Shown here: positions 39,858 through 48,286 of the stretch, piece after piece
Numbering within the stretch: position 1 is the stretch's first letter
How the letters are laid out: each line of letters begins with the position of its first letter
From: Campylobacter sp. MIT 12-8780
GTDB lineage: Bacteria; Campylobacterota; Campylobacteria; Campylobacterales; Campylobacteraceae
Length of the DNA stretch: 64,000 bases
Assembly: GCF_006864535.1 (NCBI RefSeq)
Contig: NZ_QHLL01000005.1
Coordinates: forward strand, 94,169-158,168
Direction of reading: 5' to 3'
Notes under the pieces: generated by a model
The model's database searches: none
What the model was told of the DNA's origin: nothing
The model's input: only the letters and a program-made list of their open reading frames with translations
Position numbers and translations under genes: made by a program

Positions 39858-40709
39858 GTGTTGCTGGGTAAATAAAGCATTAAATTTATTGATAAAATCT
39901 ATAGGATCAACTTGGGTGCCACCAGCAAAAATACCAAAATGCAAGTGCGCACCCGTAACTCTGCCGCTATCACCACTTAAAGCGATAATTTGTCCTTTTT
40001 TAACTTTTTGTCCAACCTTAACTTTAAGCTCTGAAAGATGATAGTATTGAGAAAAAATTTGATAGCCATGATCGATGACTATGGATCCACCAGCATAATA
40101 CCTATCCTTAGCGATACGCACTATACCATCATTTACAGCCTTTATTGGTGTGCCAACACTTGCTCTAAAGTCAGTTCCTGAATGATAGCTTGCAAGGGTA
40201 TTGTTAAACACTCTTGCTGAGCCAAATTTACTGGTAATGCTTGAGTTTAAAGGCAAGATAAACTCGCCATCAAACAAAGCTTCATCAGTAAAGCTGGCAT
40301 ATACTGCATTTGCTTCATTTAACTCGGCTTTAATACGTTTTAAAGCTTCTTTAGGAGGGCTGATCTTACTTTGTGCGACTTTAAGAATTTCTTGAGGATA
40401 AAAGCCCTCATCACCTAAAATATCATAGCGAAATTTTTCTTTATTGCTATAAAATGCCGTTACCATAGCTTTTTTTATAGGCTTTTTATAAGCTGATGAA
40501 AAGATCAAGATGACTTTGTTATCCTCGGTAGGATGAACAAAAAAACGTTGTTTTTTAGGCTCTTGTTTCTCATCTTTGCTGGCTTTTATCTCTTCTAAGC
40601 CCTTTTTGCTAAATTCTAAAATAACGGCTTGTCCTTTACTTATGCTTAAATTTTGATCAGCAAAACTTAAAGAAGTAAAAAATGCTAGTATAAATATAAT
40701 TTTTTTCAT
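39849..40709 (-). CDS. M23-family (LytM) peptidoglycan endopeptidase
   Basis: 286-residue secreted peptidase that cleaves peptide cross-links in the wall. Signal peptide MKKIIFILAFFTSLSFA. The zinc site is complete: HSGTDFRA (H-x3-D), and GAHLHFGIF (H-x-H). An N-terminal ~150-residue domain precedes the M23 core and could regulate it. It overlaps glyS by 4 bases (coupled) and ribB by 9 bases tail to tail. The glyS-M23 pairing matches C. jejuni Cj1234-Cj1235. A role in cell shape or division is likely but not shown here. Confidence 0.9.
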   Translation of the reverse strand: MKKIIFILAFFTSLSFADQNLSISKGQAVILEFSKKGLEEIKASKDEKQEPKKQRFFVHPTEDNKVILIFSSAYKKPIKKAMVTAFYSNKEKFRYDILGDEGFYPQEILKVAQSKISPPKEALKRIKAELNEANAVYASFTDEALFDGEFILPLNSSITSKFGSARVFNNTLASYHSGTDFRASVGTPIKAVNDGIVRIAKDRYYAGGSIVIDHGYQIFSQYYHLSELKVKVGQKVKKGQIIALSGDSGRVTGAHLHFGIFAGGTQVDPIDFINKFNALFTQQHSH

Positions 40710-42706
40710 ACGCTCAACTCCTTAATATCAGCTATATTTAAAAAAGCCTTGTAAATACTATAAACCAAAGCTTGGCGATTGTTTTTGATCTGGCTATCTT
40801 GAGTATTAATCATCACCTTATCAAAAAAATCATCAATATAAGGCTTTAAAGCAAATAAGCTTTCAAGCACCACCTTAGGCTTAGCATTTAAATCGCATTT
40901 CTTAAAAGCCTCAAAAAGTGTGTTTTCGGCCTTGTGTTCAAAAAGCTTTTCATCAATTTTGGCTGAGTTTTCGCTTGCTATATTAGCAAGTCTTTTAAAG
41001 GTTGTAAAATTTTCATTAAAATTTTCTTTGTTGCTAAGCTCTATTAAGGCTTTAATGCTTGCATCAATGTGAAGTAAATCATCATTTTGTGAGCTTAAAA
41101 CCGCCTTTATAAAAGAAGCATTTACCGGATAAAAAGTATAAAGTCTTTCAAGCATGAAATCATATAAAATTCTTGTATCAAAGCTTTTATAATTTAGGCT
41201 TAAGTTATCAAGTAAATTTTTAAGTTTTAAGCTTTTTTGAAGCTTAAAAACAATCTTTAAAATCCCATTTGCAGCGCGCCTTAAAGCATAAGGATCCTTA
41301 GTGCCACTTGGGATTTTGCCTATGCTAAAAAGCCCCATAAGCGTATCAAGCTTATAAGAAAGTGCAACTATGCTTGAAAACTCACTACTTGGTAAAGGAT
41401 CTTTTTCAGCATTTGGTAGGTATTGTTCTTTAATAGCCTCAGCTATTTCTTCACTCAAGTTCATCTTTTTAGCATAATAATACCCCATCACGCCTTGAAG
41501 CTCGCCAAATTCATAAACCATTTGAGTAAGTAAATCACATTTAGCATAATCTAGTGCCTTTAATATCTCTTGTTCTTTAGAACTTAAATCATAACTTTGA
41601 CACAAAAATGAAGCGATTTTCTTTTCCCTAGCAACCTTATCAAGCATGGTGCCAAGCTCTTGCATATACATGATATTTGAAAGCTTATTTGGCTGAAGTC
41701 CTGTTTTTATATCATTTTGCCAGAAAAACATCGCATCGCTAAGCCTTGCTCTTAATACTCTTTCATTACCCATGATGATTTGCTTATAATCTTTGCATAC
41801 CGCATTTGCAACAACGATGAAATGATTGCTGAGCTTGTTTTTATCAAAGACGCTAAAATAACGTTGATTTTCACGCATAGAAGTGATGATAACCTCACTT
41901 GGAATTTCTAAAAACTCAGGCTCAAAACTACCTAAAAGGGCTTTTGGGTATTCAGTGATGGCAACAACTTCTGCTAAAAGCTCTATATCTTCAGCAATGC
42001 TAAGTTTGTGTTTTGCTTCAAGTTCTTTAAATTCAGCAAGGATTTTTTCTTTTCTTTGCTCTTGATCAAGAATGACAAAATTATCTTTTAAAAGCTTAAA
42101 ATACTCGTCTATAGTCTTAAATTCTAAGGCTTCATAGCTTACACTTCTATGCACGAAGCTTTTTTTTGCACTTTTTACACCATAGCTTTCAAACTCGATT
42201 AATTCATCTCCTAAAATACACACAAAGGAGCGAATCGCACGGATAAACTCATACTCGCCATTACCCCAACGCATAGTTTTGCCAAAATTAAGGCTTTTAA
42301 GCCATTCTTCTATCATTTGTGCTAAGAGCTTGCTACTTTTTACACCTTGAATTTCTTTTTTGTGATATAAAACTTCTTTGCCTTTAATCTCTTTAAATTC
42401 AAGCTCGTTTTCTTTTAAACCTGTTTTTTGCATAAAGCTTTTTGCCGCTGCACTTAAAACACCATCTTTGTAAGCAAGCTCTTTTGGTGCTCCTATAAAC
42501 TCAGCAAAGCTGTTTTCTTGCTGGGTTTTAAAGCTTTTGTGAAAAAGTACTAATCTTCTTGGGGTATAAAAAAACTCAAATTCACTTGCTAGAGCGTATT
42601 TTTCAAGCACGATTTGCCATTTTTTGCTGATATTATCAAGTTCTTTAAGCAAAGGTATGGCAGGTAGTTCTTCTGTGCCAACTTCTATGAGTAGTTTTTG
42701 ATCCAT
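40706..42706 (-). CDS. glyS: Glycyl-tRNA synthetase beta subunit
   Basis: Beta subunit of the alpha2-beta2 glycyl-tRNA synthetase; binds tRNA-Gly and supports the catalytic alpha subunit (glyQ, not in this window). 666 residues. The start LLIEVGTEELPA, FGKTMRWGNGEYEFIRAIRS, and FSIGKIPSGTKDPYALRRAA are hallmark segments of GlyS. A C-terminal anticodon-binding-like domain follows. Separated from the upstream phosphatase gene by a strong terminator at 42720-42751. Confidence 0.95.
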   Translation of the reverse strand: MDQKLLIEVGTEELPAIPLLKELDNISKKWQIVLEKYALASEFEFFYTPRRLVLFHKSFKTQQENSFAEFIGAPKELAYKDGVLSAAAKSFMQKTGLKENELEFKEIKGKEVLYHKKEIQGVKSSKLLAQMIEEWLKSLNFGKTMRWGNGEYEFIRAIRSFVCILGDELIEFESYGVKSAKKSFVHRSVSYEALEFKTIDEYFKLLKDNFVILDQEQRKEKILAEFKELEAKHKLSIAEDIELLAEVVAITEYPKALLGSFEPEFLEIPSEVIITSMRENQRYFSVFDKNKLSNHFIVVANAVCKDYKQIIMGNERVLRARLSDAMFFWQNDIKTGLQPNKLSNIMYMQELGTMLDKVAREKKIASFLCQSYDLSSKEQEILKALDYAKCDLLTQMVYEFGELQGVMGYYYAKKMNLSEEIAEAIKEQYLPNAEKDPLPSSEFSSIVALSYKLDTLMGLFSIGKIPSGTKDPYALRRAANGILKIVFKLQKSLKLKNLLDNLSLNYKSFDTRILYDFMLERLYTFYPVNASFIKAVLSSQNDDLLHIDASIKALIELSNKENFNENFTTFKRLANIASENSAKIDEKLFEHKAENTLFEAFKKCDLNAKPKVVLESLFALKPYIDDFFDKVMINTQDSQIKNNRQALVYSIYKAFLNIADIKELSV

Positions 42707-42719
42707 GTTTCCTCTTTAA

Positions 42720-42751
42720 GAAAAATAAGCCTTTATTTTAGCTTATTTTTC
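42720..42751 (-). terminator. Terminator ending the cbpA-hspR-kefB operon before glyS
   Basis: GAAAAATAAGC / GCTTATTTTTC, 11-base arms with a ten-base loop, in the gap between the phosphatase stop (42790) and the glyS start (42706). Long T run on the minus strand within the arm. Confidence 0.75.
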
Positions 42752-42789
42752 TTTGTAAAATGCTAAATTTAAAAGCAAAATATGAAAAT

Positions 42790-43416
42790 TTATGCTTCCA
42801 TTTGAGTGTGTAAAAGTTCGATGAGTTCATCAGCGTTTTTAAACTCATCTTTTTGGCACTTTTCTTCGCCCCATTTAGCGTGAAAATAAGGCATATTAGC
42901 ATTTTGTGCTGCTTGTTTGTCCTTATCACTATCGCCTACAAATACACTTTTTTCAAAAGGCGCTTCATCGCTGATAAGCTGTAGCATCATAGGGTGTGGC
43001 TTTGGCTCTATACCTAAGGATACGCCTAAAACCTTGCTAAAAAAGGGCAGGATATTATGCTTGTTTAAAATTTGTGTTAAAGAGCTTTGCGGGGCATTTG
43101 TAGCTATGGCTAGGTAGCAGTTTTTGCTTTTTAAAAACTCAAGTACTTCTACAACTCCATCATATAAAAGCACGCTTTTTTGATAATGTTTGATAAAATA
43201 CCGCTCAAAGCCATCTTTAAAGCTTGAATGCTCAAATTTATCTATATCATACAAGATTTTTGCCCAGTCTTTACCTGGTGTGTTTATGGTTTGCATGATA
43301 AAACGAGGCTCAAGAGGAGCAAGTTTTAAATCCGCTCTGATTTCATTGACAGCTGAGCTTATGGCATTTGCACTATTGATTAAGGTGCCGTCCATATCAA
43401 AAATAACATTAATCAT
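42790..43416 (-). CDS. HAD-family phosphatase
   Basis: 208 residues, phosphoglycolate phosphatase-like subfamily. Motif I IFDMDGTLINS carries the nucleophile and acid aspartates at 7 and 9; motif II is AIATNAPQSS; motif III lysine is in LGIEPKPHP; motif IV is VFVGDSDKDKQAAQ. It would hydrolyse a small phosphorylated metabolite; which one is not determined. Overlaps the 110-residue gene by 4 bases, at the end of the six-gene operon that starts with cbpA (C. jejuni Cj1233). Confidence 0.85.
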   Translation of the reverse strand: MINVIFDMDGTLINSANAISSAVNEIRADLKLAPLEPRFIMQTINTPGKDWAKILYDIDKFEHSSFKDGFERYFIKHYQKSVLLYDGVVEVLEFLKSKNCYLAIATNAPQSSLTQILNKHNILPFFSKVLGVSLGIEPKPHPMMLQLISDEAPFEKSVFVGDSDKDKQAAQNANMPYFHAKWGEEKCQKDEFKNADELIELLHTQMEA

Positions 43417-43745
43417 TCATACTCCTTAAATTTACTTTTATGCTTGTCTTTTTTATAAGTTTGACTCTTTTTGAGCTTATCAAGGTTGTTTGCTTTATTT
43501 AAAAGCTCTACTTTTGAGTTTTTAAAATCCAAGCATGCATTTACAAAGCTTTCAAGTTCTTTGATATAGCTAGAATTAAGTTTTATCACTTCGCATTTTT
43601 CAAAAAGTTTATAGTTTTTAAGCATTCTTTCTTGAAAAAGTATTTCATCAAAATTTTCTTTTTTAAGTGCTGATATAGCTGCATTAGCAAATTTTTCAAG
43701 TATTCTTAGATAGCGCGTGCGTAAGGATTTTTCACTTATTTTCAT
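43413..43745 (-). CDS. Conserved small coiled-coil protein
   Basis: 110 residues, function unknown (Cj1232 position). Predicted all-helical and lysine-rich, with an amphipathic central helix (AISALKKENFDEILFQERML, then NYKLFEKCEVIKLNSSYIKE) and a strongly basic tail (SQTYKKDKHKSKFKEY). No signal or membrane segment. Overlaps both neighbours by 4 bases, so it is co-translated with the antiporter and the phosphatase. Confidence 0.65.
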   Translation of the reverse strand: MKISEKSLRTRYLRILEKFANAAISALKKENFDEILFQERMLKNYKLFEKCEVIKLNSSYIKELESFVNACLDFKNSKVELLNKANNLDKLKKSQTYKKDKHKSKFKEYE

Positions 43746-45187
43746 AGGTTTGGCTCAAAATTTTTGATATTTTCTTCAAAGACATTTTTATCATTGCATA
43801 AAATAAGGAGCAAATCTCCTTCTTCAAAGATCAAGGAACCACTGGCTTTGATATATTCGCCTTCTCTTTTAACGATAAGTATAATGAACTCTCCACTTAA
43901 ATTTAGCTCAGCTATGTTTTTACCGATAACGCTTGAGTTTTCTTTAAGTGTGTATTGTCTAAAGGTGCTTAAAGCGATTGGCAGATTATAACTTTCTGTT
44001 TTAGCTTCCTCAGCTGTCAGTCTTAAGGCTTTTGCAAGAGGATTAAGGCTCACACCTTGAATTAAAACAGATAAAAGCACGATAAAAAAGACTATATTAA
44101 AGATAAAATGTGAGCTTTCAATACCAGCAGCAAGTGGATAGGTTGCAAGTATGATAGGTACGGTGCCACGAAGTCCTACCCAAGAGATGAAAAGCTTTTC
44201 TTTGAAGTTAAATTTCTTAAAGAAAATGAGACTGATAAAAACAGCGATTGGACGCGCAAAAAACATAGTTACAAAAGCTACTCCAAGTCCTATAAAAGCA
44301 ACACTTGGAAGCTGGCTTGGAAAAACTAAAAGCCCAAGCGTTAGGAAAATCACCACTTGAGCAAGCCACGCTACACCTTCAAAAAAACCAATAAGTCCCT
44401 TTTTATAGATAAATTCCTTACTATTTGCAACAATACCTAGTAAATACACACACAAATACCCATTTGCTCCTATTTTGTTGCTTGCGCTAAAAGCAAGCAT
44501 AATCCACGCTAAAGTAAAAACAGGATACAAGCCCCAAGAGCCAAATTTGATTTTATTTAAAATAAGCGGCATTAAAGCCCCAAATACATAAGCACAAATA
44601 AAAGCTAAGATAAATTGAGTAAGCATAGTCAAAGCAAAATCACTCACGCTTGGTAAAGATGAAAGCGTGATCATTTGTATAATAGTGATGGTAAGAAAAA
44701 TCGCCATAGGGTCATTACTTCCGCTTTCAAGTTCAAGTAAAGGAGCGATATGATTTTGAAGCTTTAAGCCCTTTGATCTCATGATAGCAAAAACAGCAGC
44801 TGCGTCAGTTGAACTGATAATGGCTCCTAAAAGCAAAGCATCATTAAATGAAAAATCAAAAAGATAATAACAAAATAAAGCAATAAAAATTGCTGTTAAA
44901 ACAACCCCAAGAGTAGCTAAAACTATACCTTCTTTAAGCACGGGGCGAATAAGCTTAAAACTTGTGTCAAAACCACCACTAAAAAGTATGAGTATAAGAC
45001 AGAGCATACCTATATCTTGAGCGATTTTGCCATTATCAAAAGGTATGCCAAGCACTCCATCACTTCCAGCAAACATACCCACAAAGATAAAGATAAGCAA
45101 GGCTGGTATGCCGTATCTATCACTAAATTTGCTTAAGATCACACAGCTTAAAAATAAGATTGCAAAGATTAAGATAAGTGCTTCCAA
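43742..45187 (-). CDS. CPA1-type cation/proton antiporter (CvrA/NhaP2-like)
   Basis: 481 residues starting at TTG 45185-45187, which is five bases after AAAGAGG; the longer frame from 45244 would begin inside kefB and lacks such a site. About 12-13 hydrophobic helices; LFSGGFDTSFKLIRP and AIISSTDAAAVFAIM with ELESGSNDPMAIFLT are the ion-binding and ND motifs of CPA1 exchangers. After residue ~385 follows a cytoplasmic TrkA-C-like domain (SVIGKNIAELNLSGEF, ASGSLIFEEGDLLLIL). It probably extrudes K+ or Na+ in exchange for H+. Lies 10 bases after kefB. Confidence 0.85.
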   Translation of the reverse strand: MEALILIFAILFLSCVILSKFSDRYGIPALLIFIFVGMFAGSDGVLGIPFDNGKIAQDIGMLCLILILFSGGFDTSFKLIRPVLKEGIVLATLGVVLTAIFIALFCYYLFDFSFNDALLLGAIISSTDAAAVFAIMRSKGLKLQNHIAPLLELESGSNDPMAIFLTITIIQMITLSSLPSVSDFALTMLTQFILAFICAYVFGALMPLILNKIKFGSWGLYPVFTLAWIMLAFSASNKIGANGYLCVYLLGIVANSKEFIYKKGLIGFFEGVAWLAQVVIFLTLGLLVFPSQLPSVAFIGLGVAFVTMFFARPIAVFISLIFFKKFNFKEKLFISWVGLRGTVPIILATYPLAAGIESSHFIFNIVFFIVLLSVLIQGVSLNPLAKALRLTAEEAKTESYNLPIALSTFRQYTLKENSSVIGKNIAELNLSGEFIILIVKREGEYIKASGSLIFEEGDLLLILCNDKNVFEENIKNFEPNL

Positions 45188-45197
45188 ATTTGCCTCT

Positions 45198-46820
45198 TTA
45201 AGTGATATTGCTATTGATCTTGCATTCAAGTGCTTCTTGCACAAGTGTTCTTGCTACAGCTCTTTCAGCCTTGATGATATGAAAATTTTCTCTAGCATTT
45301 AAGAAAAGAATTTTTTCAAGATCGCCACTGACTTGCACTATGGTTTGGATAGGTTTTTTGTAGTTTGAAAGCACTTGAGTAAGTATTTCAAGTTTAGCTT
45401 CATTGCTTAAGGTGATGATAGCAACGGCACATTCTTCTATATTGGCAATTTGTAAGGTTTGTTCTTGTGTTGCGTCTGCAAAAAAGATATTTTCGCCCCT
45501 ACTTGTGCCAAGCTCAACTAAATTCAAATCACTTTCTAAGACAAGATAAGGAATTCCAGTGTGTTTGATCCTTTGCACGACTTCTTGCCCCAAACGCCCA
45601 TAACCAAAGATCACAAAGTGGTTTGTAAAGCTTTGATTTGAAGGCAGATATTCGTTTGGAATTTCTTTGTTTGTCTCAACTGCATTTGAAATTTTTTGTA
45701 TATTTTTAAGCACAAAAGGCGTGATAACCATAGTGATGATAGAGGTGATGATAAGAATTTGAGCGCTTGCATCATCAAGCAAGGATCTAGCTTGAAGCAA
45801 GGAAAAGATCGCCAAAGCAAATTCGCCTATTTGCATGATACTTAAAGCTGTTTTTAAAGCCACTCTTCTTTTTGTATATAATCTTAAAAGTAAGTAAATG
45901 ACGCCAAATTTAACTATTAAAACCAAGCATACTAAAAAAAGCACTAAAGACCAGTTTTCAAATACGATTTTAAAGTTGATCTGCATACCAACAGAAACAA
46001 AAAATACCCCCAAAAGCAAGTCTCTAAAAGGGATTAAATCAGCTTGAATTTTATGTTTATATCTTGTCTCACCGATTAAAGCTCCTGCTAAAAACGCACC
46101 CAAAGAGTAAGAAAAGCCAAATTTATGTGCCAAAAAGCTTGCACCTATAACGATAAATAAAATCGTCGTGATGAAAATTTCTTGAGAAGAAGCCTTAATC
46201 ACAAAGCGAAAAAATCCGTCTAAAAAATACCTACTGATGATAAGAAGCAAGATGATTAAGATCACAGCGCTTGCTAAAGTCGCGATAACAAGGCTTGTGA
46301 TATCGTTATTTGGTGTAGAAAAAATATCGACCATTAAGAGCAAAGGGATCACAGCTATATCTTGAAAAAGCAATATCCCAAGGGCTTTTCTACCATAGTT
46401 TTGGTTGATCTCACCACTATCGTTTAGAATTTTAAGCACCACAGCTGTAGAAGAAAGAGCAAGTGCAAAGCCTACAATGATAGAAATTCTATCATTCAAA
46501 CCCAAAAGAAAAAACACAATTAAAGCACAAGCAAAACCGCAAGTAAGCATTTGTAAAGAGCCATTTAAAAACACTTCTTGTTTCATCGCTAAAAGATGTT
46601 TAAAGGAAAACTCAAGTCCTATAGTAAACATCAAAAACACTATACCAAACTCAGCGATATGGCTTAATTCCTCAGAGCCGTGAAATTGATAAAGTGAGGA
46701 GACAATAACACCTGTGATGATATAGCCGATAATGCTTGGAATCTCAACGCGCTTTAAAATGACATTAAGCACTATAGCACTTGCCATAGCGATGAGAAAG
46801 CCTTGTAGATAATTTTCCAA
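45198..46820 (-). CDS. KefB-type cation/proton antiporter with NAD-binding RCK domain
   Basis: 540 residues. CPA2-type membrane domain of about 12 helices (MFTIGLEFSFKHLLAM, ALSSTAVVLKILNDSG, FLAGALIGET) followed by a Rossmann RCK/TrkA-N domain: HFVIFGYGRLGQEVVQRIK is the nucleotide loop and FADATQEQTLQIANI the second half. It would let K+ out in exchange for H+, controlled by nucleotide or thiol binding. In C. jejuni this is Cj1231, in the same cbpA-hspR-kefB order. Eight bases separate it from hspR. Confidence 0.88.
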   Translation of the reverse strand: MENYLQGFLIAMASAIVLNVILKRVEIPSIIGYIITGVIVSSLYQFHGSEELSHIAEFGIVFLMFTIGLEFSFKHLLAMKQEVFLNGSLQMLTCGFACALIVFFLLGLNDRISIIVGFALALSSTAVVLKILNDSGEINQNYGRKALGILLFQDIAVIPLLLMVDIFSTPNNDITSLVIATLASAVILIILLLIISRYFLDGFFRFVIKASSQEIFITTILFIVIGASFLAHKFGFSYSLGAFLAGALIGETRYKHKIQADLIPFRDLLLGVFFVSVGMQINFKIVFENWSLVLFLVCLVLIVKFGVIYLLLRLYTKRRVALKTALSIMQIGEFALAIFSLLQARSLLDDASAQILIITSIITMVITPFVLKNIQKISNAVETNKEIPNEYLPSNQSFTNHFVIFGYGRLGQEVVQRIKHTGIPYLVLESDLNLVELGTSRGENIFFADATQEQTLQIANIEECAVAIITLSNEAKLEILTQVLSNYKKPIQTIVQVSGDLEKILFLNARENFHIIKAERAVARTLVQEALECKINSNIT

Positions 46821-46828
46821 AGCTCGCC

Positions 46829-47206
46829 TTAAAGCTTTTTCTTATCATCATAAAAGATGAGATCAAAACTACTTTTGTGTTTAACTACAGCTTTACCGCT
46901 TTTGCCTTGTCTTTTGTCAAGCTCGAGGCGAAGTTCATTGACAAGGCATTCAAATTCAGTAATTTGTGTTTTAAGCTTAAGTATTACATCAACACCGGCT
47001 AAATTCACGCCCATATCACGCGTTAAACGTAAGATAAGCTTAATGCGATCAATATCTTTTTGAGAATACAAACGCATTTTACCATCTGTCCTACTTGGTT
47101 CGACAAGTCCTTCTTTTTCATATTGCCTTAAGGTTTGAGGGTGTATGCTTAAAACCTTTGCAACAACGCTGATGAGAAAGAGTGGTTCTTCGTAATTTTG
47201 CTGCAT
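46829..47206 (-). CDS. hspR: Heat-shock repressor HspR
   Basis: MerR-family regulator of 125 residues. Helix-turn-helix LSIHPQTLRQYEKEGLVEPS is followed by the MerR wing GKMRLYSQKDIDRI and a dimer helix. C-terminal part is basic. HspR represses chaperone genes through HAIR operators, often with DnaK as co-repressor. It lies 9 bases after cbpA in one operon, and a HAIR-like site covers the cbpA promoter at 48170-48190, so it probably represses its own operon. Start ATG follows AAGGAGG. Confidence 0.94.
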   Translation of the reverse strand: MQQNYEEPLFLISVVAKVLSIHPQTLRQYEKEGLVEPSRTDGKMRLYSQKDIDRIKLILRLTRDMGVNLAGVDVILKLKTQITEFECLVNELRLELDKRQGKSGKAVVKHKSSFDLIFYDDKKKL

Positions 47207-47215
47207 AAATCCTCC

Positions 47216-48127
47216 TTAAGGTAGCTTTGCTTCAAGCTCTTTAACAAAAGCTTTATCAAGCGTATCAGTATTTGGTAAAATCACATTTAAGCTTAAATAC
47301 ATATCCCCATAAATATCATTTTTTCTATTTTGCACCCCATAGCCTTTGAGGCGAATTTTTTGGTTGTTTTTTGAATTTGGTGGGATTTTTACGCTTACAC
47401 TTTTGCGTGGAGTACTTACTTCCACCTTGCCTCCAAAAAGAGCAGTTTTAAGCGATATATCAAGCTTTTTGTATAAATCATCATCTTCTCTTTCATACTC
47501 ATTGCTTGGCTCAACCTGCACTTTGATAATCAAATTTCCTCTTTTTCCACCAAGGCTTCTACCTTTGCCACTAATGCGAAGCTTATCGCCGTTTTTAATG
47601 CCGTGCGGGACTTTGATCTTAATGCGTTCGCCATTAAAGTTTATGCTATGCTCTCCACCTAAGATGGCTGTATCAAAAGGGATTGAAACCTTAGCTTCTA
47701 AATCAAGATCAGCCTCATCATCAAAACCAAAAGAACTAGAAAAGCCATTTGAGTTAAAGCCTCTTGAGCCTGAAAAGCCCCCAAATCCACCGCTACTGCC
47801 AAAACCTCCAGCACCGCCAAATCCGCCACCAAAGATATTTCTTAAGATATCATTTATATCAGCCCCGCCAGCTCCAGCACTTCTTGAAAAATCACTAAAG
47901 CTTTGTCCGCCAAACATATTATCCCCATACATATCATACTGCTTGCGTTTTTGCTCATCGCTTAAAATTTCATAGGCTGCATTGATTTCTTTGAATTTTT
48001 CCTCAGCCCCTTTTTCTTTATTGATATCAGGATGATACTTGCGCGCTAGGCGTCTGTAGGCTTTTTTTATCTCATCAGCGCTTGCGTTTTTATCAATCCC
48101 TAATGTTTCGTATAAACTATTACTCAT
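47216..48127 (-). CDS. cbpA: DnaJ-type co-chaperone CbpA
   Basis: 303 residues. N-terminal J domain with HPD in [12 protein letters not shown], stimulating DnaK ATPase. Gly/Phe-rich region with [18 protein letters not shown] repeats (about 80-130). Two C-terminal substrate-binding domains ([33 protein letters not shown]) without the zinc-finger cysteines, which distinguishes CbpA from DnaJ. First gene of the heat-shock operon cbpA-hspR-kefB-antiporter-110aa-HAD phosphatase, under a TGCTATAAT promoter overlapped by a HAIR-like operator. Confidence 0.93.
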   Translation of the reverse strand: MSNSLYETLGIDKNASADEIKKAYRRLARKYHPDINKEKGAEEKFKEINAAYEILSDEQKRKQYDMYGDNMFGGQSFSDFSRSAGAGGADINDILRNIFGGGFGGAGGFGSSGGFGGFSGSRGFNSNGFSSSFGFDDEADLDLEAKVSIPFDTAILGGEHSINFNGERIKIKVPHGIKNGDKLRISGKGRSLGGKRGNLIIKVQVEPSNEYEREDDDLYKKLDISLKTALFGGKVEVSTPRKSVSVKIPPNSKNNQKIRLKGYGVQNRKNDIYGDMYLSLNVILPNTDTLDKAFVKELEAKLP

Positions 48128-48169
48128 TTATTATATCCTTATTTATTTTTAGTGTGATTATAGCATAAA

Positions 48170-48190
48170 GTTTAGTCTAAGTCAATCAAG
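48170..48190 (-). promoter_or_regulatory. HAIR-like HspR operator over the cbpA promoter
   Basis: On the minus strand CTTGATT-N7-ACTAAAC; the HAIR consensus is CTTGAGT-N7-ACTCAAG, so 11 of 14 arm positions fit with the exact seven-base spacing. It ends 7 bases upstream of an extended -10 TGCTATAAT (TATAAT complement at 48157-48162), i.e. over the -35 region, a repressor position. Confidence 0.6.
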
Positions 48191-48203
48191 TTTTGTAAAT
48201 TTT

Positions 48204-48238
48204 TTTACTTAATTTTGTTTCATTTACAATTGAGTAAA
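48204..48238. promoter_or_regulatory. Palindrome between cbpA and htrA promoters
   Basis: TTTACTTAAT-N15-ATTGAGTAAA, arms agree at 9 of 10 positions. It ends 10 bases before the htrA -10 TATACT (48249-48254). Could bind an htrA regulator such as CprR, whose gene follows htrA. Not a HAIR element because arm orientation and spacing differ. Confidence 0.45.
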
Positions 48239-48286
48239 AGTTAAATTTTATACTAGCTACAAACTTAAATTGAAAGGACTTAAATA

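Noticed and set aside
47346..47975. 209-codon plus-strand open frame opposite cbpA
   Set aside because: Shadow of the Gly-rich J-protein gene; Pro-rich translation, no ribosome site, and the minus-strand gene is clear.
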